Positions 1-7,909 of a stretch of 14,139 bases of DNA are shown here, piece by piece. The stretch covers positions 1 through 14,139 of the forward strand of contig SKIC01000273.1 of the NCBI GenBank assembly GCA_007116685.1, read 5' to 3'. The notes beneath the pieces are model-generated. The model was not told the DNA's origin, searched no databases, and worked only from the letters and a program-made list of their open reading frames with translations. This DNA is from Balneolales bacterium. Lineage in GTDB: Bacteria; Bacteroidota; Rhodothermia; Balneolales; Natronogracilivirgulaceae. Numbering within the stretch: position 1 is the first letter of the stretch; each line of letters starts with the position of its first letter. The translations under genes were made by a program, and so were the position numbers.

Positions 1-410
1 AAATCAAAAAGCAACCTGATGTAATACAAAAAGGCGGTTCTGCTCCGGTATATATGCCCCCGGATCAAGTAGAATATGCTGTGTCACAAACACCGCAGGC
101 GGCTCCAGCTCCAGCAGCACAAGCTCCTGCTCCAGAAGCAAACAGTGCTCCGGCGCCATCCTCTTCAAACACACAAATCATTAAATCGCCAATCGTAGGA
201 ACTTTCTACGAGGCTCCATCACCAGACGATCCGGCTTTCGTTAAGCCTGGTGATACTATCAAAAAAGGCGATGTTTTGTGTATTGTTGAAGCGATGAAAA
301 TCATGAACGAAATTGAAGCAGAAGTTTCAGGTAAAGTTGTCAAGATTTTAGTTGATAACGCACAGCCTATTGAATTTGACCAGCCCCTATTTGAAATCGA
401 ACCTGCATAG
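1..410 (+). CDS. accB: Acetyl-CoA carboxylase biotin carboxyl carrier protein, 3' part
   Basis: Carries biotin on a swinging arm between the biotin carboxylase and carboxyltransferase halves of acetyl-CoA carboxylase, the first committed step of fatty acid synthesis. The frame is open to the left edge (first whole codon at base 3), so the N-terminus is missing. An ATG at 54 exists, but coding clearly continues upstream of it, with a GGSAPVYMPP stretch typical of the BCCP region before the linker. Next comes a flexible Ala/Pro-rich linker (about bases 95-165), then the biotinyl domain starting at SPIVGTFYEAPSP. The biotin-accepting lysine is in EAMKIMNEIEAE, codon 297-299. The domain ends normally in FEIEPA. 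The stop is 2 bases before accC, so the two are surely cotranscribed. Confidence 0.95.
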   Translation, partial: IKKQPDVIQKGGSAPVYMPPDQVEYAVSQTPQAAPAPAAQAPAPEANSAPAPSSSNTQIIKSPIVGTFYEAPSPDDPAFVKPGDTIKKGDVLCIVEAMKIMNEIEAEVSGKVVKILVDNAQPIEFDQPLFEIEPA

Positions 411-412
411 GT

Positions 413-1765
413 ATGTTTAATAAAATTCTTATTGCCAACCGTGGTGAAATCGCCCTGAGGATTATCCGTACCTGTAAGGAAATGGGTATCAAAACTGTGG
501 CGGTATATTCTACAGCTGATGCCGAAAGTCTGCATGTAAAATTTGCAGATGAAGCGGTATGTATCGGGCCCGCGCCATCACCTCAAAGTTATTTGAAGAT
601 TCCAAGAGTATTGGCCGCAGCGGAAATTACCAACGCCGAAGCTATACACCCTGGCTACGGATTTCTTGCCGAAAATGCAGAATTTTCAAGAATCTGCACG
701 GAACACAATATCAAATTTATTGGTCCCTCTCCCGATATGATTGAGGCCATGGGTGATAAAGCCACTGCACGTGAGAACATGCTAAAAAACGGTGTTCCTA
801 TCATTCCCGGTAGTGAAGGTATTTTGGCTTCTATAGAAGATGCCGAAAAAGAAGCTGAGCGCATTGGTTACCCAGTGATGTTAAAAGCAACTGCCGGCGG
901 TGGTGGACGTGGAATGCGTATCGTTCGTGAAAAAAGCGAAGTGCGTAAAGCATTTCAATCTGCCAGTCAGGAAGCCAAAGCAGGATTTGGTAATGCCGGC
1001 CTCTACATGGAGAAATTCATTGAAATGCCACGTCACATCGAAATTCAGGTTCTTGGTGATGGCAAAGGCGACGCAATCCATTTAGGAGAACGAGACTGCT
1101 CTATGCAACGCCGTCATCAAAAAGTTATTGAGGAAGCTCCATCTCCGGCAATGACTCCCGAGTTACGTGAAAGAATGGGGCAAGCTGCTGTTAATGCTGC
1201 TAAGGCTATTAAATACGAAGGTGCCGGAACTATTGAATTCCTCGTGGATAAAGATCTGAATTTCTATTTCATGGAAATGAATACCCGAATTCAGGTAGAA
1301 CATCCGGTAACAGAGGAAGTAACCAATTACGATTTAATTAAATCTCAAATTGAAATAGCCGCTGGCTTACCACTCAAAAAGAAGCCTCTGAAAATGCGAG
1401 GCCATTCAATTGAGTGTCGTATTAATGCAGAAGACCCGGCATTCAATTTCAGGCCTTCAGCTGGAAAAATTGATGCCTTCAATGTACCCGGTGGTCATAG
1501 CGTGAGAGTTGATACTCATGCTTATGCCGGCTATAGAGTTCCTGCAAATTACGACTCAATGATTGCTAAGCTTATTGTTAGTGCCCCTAATCGGGAACAA
1601 GCCGTTGCTCGCATGAGGAGAGCTCTTGAGGAATTTGTTATTGAAGGTATTAAGACAAACATACCTTATCATATTCAGTTAATGGATGACCCTAACTTCA
1701 AATCGGGTGATTTCCATACCAAATACCTGGAAACCAGTTTTACATTTAATCCAGAAAAAAATTAA
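413..1765 (+). CDS. accC: Acetyl-CoA carboxylase, biotin carboxylase subunit
   Basis: ATP-dependent carboxylation of the biotin on AccB, using bicarbonate, for malonyl-CoA production in the cytoplasm. At 450 residues it matches the usual AccC length (about 449). It has the biotin carboxylase N-terminal fold (KILIANRGEIALRIIRT), the HPGYGFLAEN motif near residue 80, and an ATP-grasp domain with the glycine-rich loop TAGGGGRGMR at about 160-169. Other marks are K116 in GDKATAR, RHIEIQ at 207-212, and the metal/catalytic stretch with E275, E288, N290 and R292 (MEMNTRIQVEHPVTE). The C-terminal domain includes IECRINAEDP. No catalytic residue seems missing. It starts 2 bases after accB and ends 2 bases before gcvH. 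No Shine-Dalgarno sequence is visible, so translation may be coupled. Confidence 0.98.
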   Translation: MFNKILIANRGEIALRIIRTCKEMGIKTVAVYSTADAESLHVKFADEAVCIGPAPSPQSYLKIPRVLAAAEITNAEAIHPGYGFLAENAEFSRICTEHNIKFIGPSPDMIEAMGDKATARENMLKNGVPIIPGSEGILASIEDAEKEAERIGYPVMLKATAGGGGRGMRIVREKSEVRKAFQSASQEAKAGFGNAGLYMEKFIEMPRHIEIQVLGDGKGDAIHLGERDCSMQRRHQKVIEEAPSPAMTPELRERMGQAAVNAAKAIKYEGAGTIEFLVDKDLNFYFMEMNTRIQVEHPVTEEVTNYDLIKSQIEIAAGLPLKKKPLKMRGHSIECRINAEDPAFNFRPSAGKIDAFNVPGGHSVRVDTHAYAGYRVPANYDSMIAKLIVSAPNREQAVARMRRALEEFVIEGIKTNIPYHIQLMDDPNFKSGDFHTKYLETSFTFNPEKN

Positions 1766-1767
1766 TC

Positions 1768-2145
1768 ATGAATTTCCCAGCAGAACTAAAATATACTCCT
1801 GAGCACGAATGGATTCGTGATAACGGAGATGGAACAGCCACTGTAGGTATTACTGACTTCGCTCAAAGTGAGCTCGGAGATATCGTTTTTGTAGAAATTG
1901 ACGAAAATGATGACGAAATCGCTAAAGACGAAACTTTTGGTACCATAGAAGCTGTAAAAACAGTTTCCGATTTATATATGCCTGTTTCCGGAGTAGTTAC
2001 TGAGATTAACTCTAATCTTGAAGATAATCCTGAAACTGTAAATGACGACCCCTATGGCGATGGTTGGCTCGTTAAAATCAAAATGAGTAACCCATCTGAA
2101 CTTGATGATTTAATGGATGCCGATGCATATCAGGAAATTATCTGA
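1768..2145 (+). CDS. gcvH: Glycine cleavage system H protein
   Basis: Lipoyl-carrying shuttle of the glycine cleavage complex. It passes the aminomethyl group from the P protein to the T protein and is reoxidised by the L protein. At 125 residues it has normal length. The typical start (PAELKYTPEHEWIR) is followed by VGITDFAQSELGDIVFVE and the lipoylation site ETFGTIEAVKTVSDL, with the modified lysine at residue 64. The end of the fold has NPYG-like NDDPYGDGWLVKIK. It begins 2 bases after accC and is the last gene before a strong terminator, so it is the distal gene of an acc operon. No gcvT or gcvP lies in the window. In some bacteria H protein also serves as the platform on which lipoyl groups are assembled from octanoyl-ACP, which would suit cotranscription with fatty acid genes. 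That link is inference. Confidence 0.97.
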   Translation: MNFPAELKYTPEHEWIRDNGDGTATVGITDFAQSELGDIVFVEIDENDDEIAKDETFGTIEAVKTVSDLYMPVSGVVTEINSNLEDNPETVNDDPYGDGWLVKIKMSNPSELDDLMDADAYQEII

Positions 2146-2171
2146 TATTCCCATTCAATCACGTATTTTAT

Positions 2172-2207
2172 CAGCGAGCTGTATCCGTACAGTTCGCTGT
2201 TTTTTTT
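2172..2207 (+). terminator. Intrinsic terminator after gcvH
   Basis: A 12-base-pair stem (2172-2183 with 2188-2199, one G-U pair) with a four-base TCCG loop is followed directly by eight T residues at 2200-2207. It lies 26 bases after the gcvH stop and closes the accB-accC-gcvH transcript. The rest of the 2146-2246 gap, up to guaA, shows no recognisable promoter motif. Confidence 0.92.
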
Positions 2208-2246
2208 AGAAATAGTTAGCAATCAAATTTTAGTCTCGAAGTACGC

Positions 2247-3797
2247 ATGGTCCCTCAACAAGATGAATGGATTTTAATTCTGGATTTCGGTTCGCAGTAT
2301 ACTCAACTCATTGCCCGTAGAATACGGGAGTTCAATACCTACTGCGAAATTCATCCCTTTTACACATCACCCGAAACATTCAAAGACCATCCTCCATCGG
2401 GAATAGTATTGTCTGGCGGCCCTATGAGTGTTAATGATGAAGGCTCCCCCATATTAGACGAAACCTATTTTGATTTCAAAGTGCCGGTTCTGGGGATTTG
2501 TTATGGTTTGCAAATCATGGCTCATCAAATCCAAAAGGGATCGGTAGCCAGAGCTTCAAAAAGAGAATTCGGAAGAGCCATTTTAAAACCTGATATCAAT
2601 AATTCTCTATTCAGGGGTTTCCCCGAAAGCTGTCAGGTGTGGATGAGCCATGGAGACCATTTAACGGTAGTTCCCCCCTCTTTTTCCATTATTGCCAGTA
2701 CAGATAATGCCCCCGTTGCTGCTGTTAAACATGATACGGCCGAGATTTACGGAGTACAATTCCACCCGGAAGTAGTTCACAGCGAAAACGGAAAAATCTT
2801 ATTCAAGAATTTCATTTCTGATATTTGCGGATGTTCCCAAAGCTGGACTCCCGAATCATTTATTGAAAGTACTGTTGCACAGATAAAAAGTAAGGTTGGA
2901 GGCAAAAAAGTTCTTTGTGGCTTATCGGGTGGGGTTGACTCAACCGTAGCTGCAACTCTGATTCACGAAGCTATTGGCGACCAATTGCTCTGTATTTTTG
3001 TTAATAATGGACTGCTCCGCAAAAATGAATTTGAAGAAGTTCTTTCCCTATACAAGAATGAACTCAAACTGCCTGTCAAAGGGATTGATGCATCAGAATT
3101 GTTTTTAGAGCGTTTAAATGGCGTCTCTGATCCTGAGAAAAAGAGAAAAATTATTGGGAATACTTTCATTGATGTATTCGATGAAGCCGTTTCTGATGAC
3201 AACAATTTTTCATTTTTGGCGCAAGGCACTTTATATCCTGATGTGATTGAAAGCGTCTCCTTTAAAGGCCCTTCGGCTACCATAAAATCTCATCATAATG
3301 TTGGTGGCTTACCGGAAACCATGAATCTTGATCTTATCGAGCCTCTCCGAGAATTATTTAAAGATGAAGTTCGGGAAATTGGGAAGAGCCTGAGAATACC
3401 ATCTCACTTTTTGCAAAGACATCCGTTTCCGGGGCCAGGTCTTGGTATTCGTGTAATCGGAGAAATAAGTGCAGAAAAACTCTCGTTACTTCGGGAGGCT
3501 GATGCTATTTTTATTGAAGAACTCAGGAAAAATGATTTGTATCACGAAGTTTGGCAAGCACTTGCCGTCATTTTACCGGTACAAAGCGTTGGTGTAATGG
3601 GAGACGAAAGAACCTACGAATACACAGCTGCTTTACGTGCCGTTACCAGTGTTGATGGAATGACGGCTGATTGGGCTCAATTACCGAACGAGTTTCTTGC
3701 CCACGTTTCTAATCGCATTATTAATGAAGTAAATGGCATCAATCGTGTGGTTTACGATATCAGTTCAAAACCGCCGGCAACCATAGAATGGGAATAA
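2247..3797 (+). CDS. guaA: GMP synthase (glutamine-hydrolysing)
   Basis: Converts XMP to GMP with ATP and glutamine, the last step of de novo guanine nucleotide synthesis. At 516 residues it is close to the usual 510-525. The N-terminal class I glutamine amidotransferase domain opens with ILILDFGSQYTQLIARRIRE. It has the catalytic cysteine C85 in GICYGLQIMA and the H173/E175 pair in VQFHPEVVHS. The ATP pyrophosphatase domain has the P-loop-like SGGVDS at 227-232. The C-terminal dimerisation domain contains RHPFPGPGLGIR and ends in the family-typical SSKPPATIEWE. The start at 2247 puts the first conserved block at residue 9. No good ribosome binding site is visible, as with most genes here. 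The next gene follows closely and may be cotranscribed. Confidence 0.98.
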   Translation: MVPQQDEWILILDFGSQYTQLIARRIREFNTYCEIHPFYTSPETFKDHPPSGIVLSGGPMSVNDEGSPILDETYFDFKVPVLGICYGLQIMAHQIQKGSVARASKREFGRAILKPDINNSLFRGFPESCQVWMSHGDHLTVVPPSFSIIASTDNAPVAAVKHDTAEIYGVQFHPEVVHSENGKILFKNFISDICGCSQSWTPESFIESTVAQIKSKVGGKKVLCGLSGGVDSTVAATLIHEAIGDQLLCIFVNNGLLRKNEFEEVLSLYKNELKLPVKGIDASELFLERLNGVSDPEKKRKIIGNTFIDVFDEAVSDDNNFSFLAQGTLYPDVIESVSFKGPSATIKSHHNVGGLPETMNLDLIEPLRELFKDEVREIGKSLRIPSHFLQRHPFPGPGLGIRVIGEISAEKLSLLREADAIFIEELRKNDLYHEVWQALAVILPVQSVGVMGDERTYEYTAALRAVTSVDGMTADWAQLPNEFLAHVSNRIINEVNGINRVVYDISSKPPATIEWE

Positions 3798-3823
3798 ATA
3801 AGACATTTGAATCACGACCTATT

Positions 3824-5650
3824 ATGAGAATTTTATCCATACTGACTTTTATTTTCATCTTTTCATTCAGCTCAATTGCAGCTCATGATGGTTTAAAAAA
3901 CCCATCTGCAACCTATCAGTTAAGTTCTGATTTTCAGAGAGCTCTGGAACTGTATGAAAACTCTGACTTTCTCGAAGCTGCCCGTTTGTTTTCAGAGATT
4001 CAAACTGTAGAAGCTCAACTTTTTACAGGGAAAAGTTATTTTGCGGCCGGCCATTATTTAATGGCTAAAAACTTTCTGCAAAGAGTCCCATCTTCAGCAC
4101 CGGATGAAATCAGAGACGACGCTTTGTTCACATTAGCTCTATGTGACTTTCAAGCGAAAAACTTTGGTGCTAGTTTGGATCTGTTACACCGCTTAAAAAA
4201 CAATGGCTATTCTGAAAACCTACGTGAAGAGGCAGGCAGCTTATACACACAAATTCTCGACTATATAACCACAGAACAAAGAAAGAGTGCTTTCTATCAA
4301 AGCCGTTTGGATAATGTTCGTTTTGATATTGTAGAATCCAGCTTTAGAAGGTTGAATCGTGCCGAAGGGCTCGCTTTGGTATCCGCTGCAGAGCGTTCTT
4401 TGCTTGTTTCCCGTGATTCTCTGGCACTTGAAGATTTACGAAATTGGGCTGACTCACTACCTGACGAGCGTGATGATGTTGTAAGATATGCACCGGCTCC
4501 AGAAGGAATTATGTATAATGTAGGGCTTGCTCTTCCAGAGTTTGATATTACTGAGCCTGAATATGCCGTGAGTCAGGGTTTATATTACGGCGTTTTGATG
4601 GCAGCTGAGGAATTCAACAGACGAAATGATAATCGTAAAATCTCATTGCACCATCATAATCCTGACACAGAATTAGGTCCTCAAAAAGCTGTAACTGAAT
4701 TTGCCTGGAATCATAATGCTGATTTTATAATCGGTCCTCTTTTCTCGCAATCTGCTTATGAAATGGCAGAAATGGCTAAGAGATATCAAATCCCACTCAT
4801 TCCCCCATTAGCTAACTCTGATGATTTAAACTTTCATAACCCTTATGTATTCCAAATTAATCCGACTTCGGAAAAAAGAGGAATTGCAATGGCCAGATTT
4901 GCAGTACGTCAGTTACGTATGGATTCATTGGCGGTTATAAGCGAACTGAATACACCAGGAGCCATAGAAGCTCAAGCATTCCGCCAAGAAGCCGAGCGAC
5001 TAGGAGCAACCATCACCCACTTCTTTTTACGTGATTTTGCCTCCCGAGGATATGATGTATCTGATGTTACGCCATGGTTTGCAGGTAGCGAACAATTCAT
5101 TGACACTACGAGATACGAATTACGCAAGGTAGATGCGCTCTATCTCGCGTTCACGGGAGATGCAGCTCCTACGCTCATCAATCTAATCATGAATAATCTA
5201 GAGGCAACCAGAAGCAATGTTACCATTTTAGGTAATCAGGAACTTCAGAATATTGATATGTCTGCACAGAGACATAGGCGATTTGATATGTTCTATACCG
5301 AAGTATTCGATTTGAATATGGAAAGAGATGAAGTAAAACTTTTTATTGAAGACTACCAGAATCTGACTGGTATAGAGCCAAATATGTTTGCTTATCTGGG
5401 TTACGATGTAGGGACTTACTTATTTCAAACTCTGGAAAAAGTACAAAACCCTATCCACATGAAAAGAGCAATAATTAGTCAGCCGCGTCACCGTGGTCTA
5501 ATTATGGATATTCACTTTAATCGTGACCATGTAAACGATATGCTGAAGATTTACGAAATCAAACCCGGTGGCGACGAATTATTCAACCTGCGAGAATACA
5601 GGGAGCGTAAAGCTGAAGAGGAGGAGCGCAGACAAAGACGAAGTAATTAA
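3824..5650 (+). CDS. Secreted TPR-like / type 1 periplasmic-binding-fold protein (LpoA-like layout)
   Basis: Probably an envelope protein of 608 residues. From the ATG at 3824 the N-terminus is a classic signal peptide: MRIL, a hydrophobic run rich in Phe/Ile, then SSIAA as a likely cleavage site near residue 20. An ATG at 3788, overlapping guaA, would add 12 polar residues before the signal, so I prefer 3824. Residues about 30-150 are alpha-helical and TPR-like (ALELYENSDFLEAARLF, GKSYFAAGHYLMAKNFL). Residues about 230-550 form a LivJ-type periplasmic-binding domain (VGLALP, QGLYYGVLMAAEEFNRRN, DFIIGPLFSQSAYEMAEMA, IPLIPPLANSD, NPYVFQINPT). The tail is highly charged. This order resembles LpoA, the activator of penicillin-binding protein 1A, but there is no lipobox cysteine. 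It could equally be an uncoupled ABC-type substrate-binding protein. Convergent with the next gene, with one base between the stops. Confidence 0.85.
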   Translation: MRILSILTFIFIFSFSSIAAHDGLKNPSATYQLSSDFQRALELYENSDFLEAARLFSEIQTVEAQLFTGKSYFAAGHYLMAKNFLQRVPSSAPDEIRDDALFTLALCDFQAKNFGASLDLLHRLKNNGYSENLREEAGSLYTQILDYITTEQRKSAFYQSRLDNVRFDIVESSFRRLNRAEGLALVSAAERSLLVSRDSLALEDLRNWADSLPDERDDVVRYAPAPEGIMYNVGLALPEFDITEPEYAVSQGLYYGVLMAAEEFNRRNDNRKISLHHHNPDTELGPQKAVTEFAWNHNADFIIGPLFSQSAYEMAEMAKRYQIPLIPPLANSDDLNFHNPYVFQINPTSEKRGIAMARFAVRQLRMDSLAVISELNTPGAIEAQAFRQEAERLGATITHFFLRDFASRGYDVSDVTPWFAGSEQFIDTTRYELRKVDALYLAFTGDAAPTLINLIMNNLEATRSNVTILGNQELQNIDMSAQRHRRFDMFYTEVFDLNMERDEVKLFIEDYQNLTGIEPNMFAYLGYDVGTYLFQTLEKVQNPIHMKRAIISQPRHRGLIMDIHFNRDHVNDMLKIYEIKPGGDELFNLREYRERKAEEEERRQRRSN

Positions 5651-5681
5651 CTTACTTCTGAACACCACGTTCTTGTTCAGA
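5640..5681. terminator. Two adjacent hairpins at the convergent junction
   Basis: A perfect 7-base inverted repeat (5640-5646 with 5652-5658, 5-base loop) spans the two facing stop codons. Almost touching it is an 8-base perfect repeat (5657-5664 with 5674-5681, 9-base loop) inside the end of the minus strand gene. The two stems share two bases, so they would be alternatives. Neither is followed by a T-run, so intrinsic termination is only a possibility. Confidence 0.35.
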
Positions 5682-6260
5682 CATTATTGCGGCTTCTGGC
5701 ACGTATGGCATTCCAGTTGATAAACCTTCTTTCACGGATCTGATATCTTCCACTGAGATAAATGCATTCGGATTATAGGTATTAATTACTTCCATTAGTT
5801 CGTGAAGATCTTTACGCTTGATAATACTTAAAATCAGGCGCACATTGCCTTTTTTCCCAGTGGCAGATACCGAGGTCATTCCAAACTTTGACTCTTGAAG
5901 GTAATTAATCAAATCGGTGGCATCTGTTTGCGTTATAATTCGGATACATTGTAAACCGTAAGCAAGTTTTCCCTCCAGGTAAATGCCGATATAATTCCCG
6001 GCGGCAAAACCACCTGCAAAAGCGAGATAATTCCATACATTTGTCAGATTTTGGACAATCTGTCCAACCGCTATCAACCAAACTAAAGACTCTATAAAGC
6101 CAGCTATCGTGGCTAATTTTTGCATACTACGGGAAACAAAAATTATTCTTAGAGTACCAATGGATACATCAATAATCCTTGCCAGAAAAATGAGAATGGG
6201 CAAAATGATATAGCCAAAATAATCAAACCCTGCTTCACCGGTTAAAAAAGCTAATTCCAA
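5652..6260 (-). CDS. DUF2179 (UPF0316-type) membrane protein
   Basis: A 202-residue inner membrane protein of unknown function. Three hydrophobic segments lie at about residues 15-40 (contains LARIIDVSIGTLRIIFVSRS, a family hallmark), 49-69 and 77-95 (AFAGGFAAGNYIGIYLEGKLA). A soluble C-terminal domain of about residues 105-185 follows, of the DUF2179 type seen at the C-terminus of YitT-like proteins. The start codon is TTG: the only codons between it and the upstream in-frame stop are AGG, ATA, AGA and ATA, and the next ATG (in SRSMQKL) would remove the first membrane segment. An AAAGGA ribosome binding site lies 8 bases before the TTG. It is monocistronic and convergent with the periplasmic-binding-fold gene. 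Confidence 0.88.
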   Translation of the reverse strand: MELAFLTGEAGFDYFGYIILPILIFLARIIDVSIGTLRIIFVSRSMQKLATIAGFIESLVWLIAVGQIVQNLTNVWNYLAFAGGFAAGNYIGIYLEGKLAYGLQCIRIITQTDATDLINYLQESKFGMTSVSATGKKGNVRLILSIIKRKDLHELMEVINTYNPNAFISVEDIRSVKEGLSTGMPYVPEAAIMSEQERGVQK

Positions 6261-6436
6261 TATTCTTATCCTTTATTATATTTTCCGTCGTGGCTTTACT
6301 GTTACTCATCCCCATTTACTTTAGACGATTGAAGCCATCTTTTAAATTAACGTTAGAAGATACGGCTTTACAAACACCAACTTACACACCAACTCCTCGA
6401 TTGCATGAATATTTCTCAGCTTTTAACATCTTCTAA
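6254..6436 (+). CDS. Possible 60-residue single-span membrane protein with no ATG
   Basis: The frame is open from 6209 to the TAA at 6434-6436 and reads like a protein. A hydrophobic run (IFLSFIIFSVVALLLLIPIY) is followed by RRLK, a positive-inside flank. Then comes a polar tail with a Thr/Pro-rich stretch (TPTYTPTPRLHEYF). There is no ATG. Candidates are ATT at 6254, or GTG at 6290, which would cut the membrane segment short. No clear ribosome binding site is seen. It would overlap the 5' end of the DUF2179 gene slightly and the CoA-binding gene by 32 bases. It may be chance, a real small gene with a rare start, or a gene whose start was lost. No family was recognised. Confidence 0.25.
   Translation: MPIFLSFIIFSVVALLLLIPIYFRRLKPSFKLTLEDTALQTPTYTPTPRLHEYFSAFNIF
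6269..6274 (-). promoter_or_regulatory. Ribosome binding site supporting a TTG start
   Basis: On the minus strand AAAGGA sits 8 bases upstream of the TTG at 6260-6258. It is one of the few Shine-Dalgarno-like sequences in the window, and it settles the start of the DUF2179 gene. Confidence 0.5.
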
Positions 6437-6824
6437 TTCTCTTTGCGTTATCGGTTGCTCCGATAAACCAGGAAGAGCCGGTCACGATATTCCTGCATAT
6501 ATGCGTAGCCATGGATTTTCTATCATACCGGTAAATCCTAATATTACTTCAGTTTTTGAAAAATCAAGTTTCCCCTCAATTATAGATGTACCCCCTGATT
6601 TTGTTGTAGATATAGTCGTGATATTCCGAAATCCCAGATATACACAAAAAGCAGTGAGTGAGATTGTACTCTGGGCAGAGCGAACCGGACAAAAACCTGT
6701 AATTTGGACCCAACTTGGCGTTTCATCTCCTGCCGCGGAAGACATTGCAGCAAAGGCGGGACTGGAATATGTGGAAAATGCTTGTATCGCTGTTGAATAT
6801 GCTAAATACAAACCCCGAAATTGA
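6405..6824 (+). CDS. CoA-binding Rossmann-fold protein (YccU type)
   Basis: A 139-residue cytoplasmic protein that is nearly all one CoA-binding domain, the fold found at the N-terminus of the succinyl-CoA synthetase alpha chain and as stand-alone YccU-type proteins (about 135-140 residues). The nucleotide-binding start is SLCVIGCSDKPGRAGHDIPAYM, followed by the family motif GFSIIPVNPN at about residues 37-46. VVDIVVIFRNP, PVIWTQLGV and a C-terminal ENACIAVEYAKY complete the pattern. The biochemical role of these stand-alone proteins is unsettled. The start is the first ATG after an in-frame stop at 6354-6356. It converges on mltG with five bases between the stops. Confidence 0.9.
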   Translation: MNISQLLTSSNSLCVIGCSDKPGRAGHDIPAYMRSHGFSIIPVNPNITSVFEKSSFPSIIDVPPDFVVDIVVIFRNPRYTQKAVSEIVLWAERTGQKPVIWTQLGVSSPAAEDIAAKAGLEYVENACIAVEYAKYKPRN

Positions 6825-6838
6825 TTTATTTAATCAAT
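6820..6838. terminator. Inverted repeat across facing stop codons
   Basis: ATTGATT (6820-6826) and AATCAAT (6832-6838) form a perfect 7-base AT-only-rich stem with a 5-base loop. The TGA of the CoA-binding gene and the stop of mltG both lie within it. It may act as a weak two-way terminator, but no T-run follows. Confidence 0.35.
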
Positions 6839-7909
6839 CAGTCCTTGCTCTCTCATTCTGCCAATTCTTCGCTGTTCTCTTAACCAGTTAGTCCACTCCC
6901 TGCTTCTTTGGCGGTGCTCTTCATAGGTTCTGGAAAAGGCATGATGCCCTTGGGGTGTAGCAACCATATACATGTAATTATGGCTTTCAGGATATAGAGC
7001 CGCCCTAATCGAGGTAATGGAAGGGTTTGTAATGGGTCCGGGTGGCAAGCCCCAAATTCGATAGGTATTGTAAGGATGATCCACGTTGTAATCAGCAAAA
7101 ACCAATCTTCGCCGTTCGCCAAGGGCAAAATTTACTGTAGGGTCAGCCTGCATTCTCCATCTGCGGTTTATCCGATTCCAATATAAACCACTTATAGTTG
7201 GTTTTTCTGAGGCGATACTAGCTTCCCATTCTATAATTGAAGCCATAGTAACAATCTCATCAACACTACGCCTCATTTCTGTCATCCTGGAGGCGTAAGG
7301 TTGTGTGACAGCTCTGTCAAATTCTCTAAGCATTCTCCTGATGAACTGCTCGGGAGAAGTCGTCCAAAACATACGGTATGTGTTAGGTAACATTCTACCA
7401 AAAATATGCTCTCTTCTTAAATCCAGGTCGGCTAAAAACAAACTGTCGTTCATTGCAGCCCTCAGCTCATCTTCTGAAAATCGTAGTTGTGACGATATCC
7501 TTGAGATAAATACCTCTTCCCACAATCCGGGTGCGATGACTACATTCATCTCAGTCTGCTCACCACGAGATAGTTTTGATAGCAAAGCATCATAAGAGTA
7601 ACTACCGGAGAAAACATATCTCCCCTCACGAATGGTGCGCCACCTTAGAATCTCAGCAGCCCATAAAAGTTCATCTTCTTCAAGTTGAACATCCAATGCA
7701 GCCAGAAGCTGAGGTAATTCCTGAACACTTGACCGGTTTTGAATGAATAGTACCTGATTTTCTGCAAATATTACGGAGTTTTCTTTACTTACTCTGTAAT
7801 CACGACTCAGATAAACCAAAGAAAAGGTCAGAATAAATATCACTATTCCAACCAAAAGTTCTTTAGCAGAAAATACCCATGCTGAATTAAATACGTTGCG
7901 AAGACTCAT
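6830..7909 (-). CDS. mltG: Endolytic murein transglycosylase MltG
   Basis: Cleaves nascent peptidoglycan glycan strands within the chain and so sets glycan length at the inner membrane. At 359 residues it is close to the usual size (about 340). There is one N-terminal membrane segment (about 17-34, ELLVGIVIFILTFSLVYL), then a LysM-like region (EGRYVFSGSYSYDALLSKLSRG, split here over residues 95-116) and the YceG catalytic domain. The catalytic glutamate is E227 in MASIIEWEA. Downstream are NRINRRWRMQADPTVNFALG and PYNTYRIWGLPPGPITNPS, then the C-terminal MYMVATPQGHHAFSRTYEEH motif, all as expected of an active enzyme. The start is ATG at 7909; a 6-codon reading frame just upstream overlaps it and is ignored. 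It is divergent from the giant gene and shares a 133-base intergenic region with it. Confidence 0.96.
   Translation of the reverse strand: MSLRNVFNSAWVFSAKELLVGIVIFILTFSLVYLSRDYRVSKENSVIFAENQVLFIQNRSSVQELPQLLAALDVQLEEDELLWAAEILRWRTIREGRYVFSGSYSYDALLSKLSRGEQTEMNVVIAPGLWEEVFISRISSQLRFSEDELRAAMNDSLFLADLDLRREHIFGRMLPNTYRMFWTTSPEQFIRRMLREFDRAVTQPYASRMTEMRRSVDEIVTMASIIEWEASIASEKPTISGLYWNRINRRWRMQADPTVNFALGERRRLVFADYNVDHPYNTYRIWGLPPGPITNPSITSIRAALYPESHNYMYMVATPQGHHAFSRTYEEHRQRSREWTNWLREQRRIGRMREQGLID

Noticed and set aside
206..1085. Several 60-110 codon frames on both strands within accB and accC
   Set aside because: They are shadows of strongly conserved genes, show no domain pattern and have no start signals.
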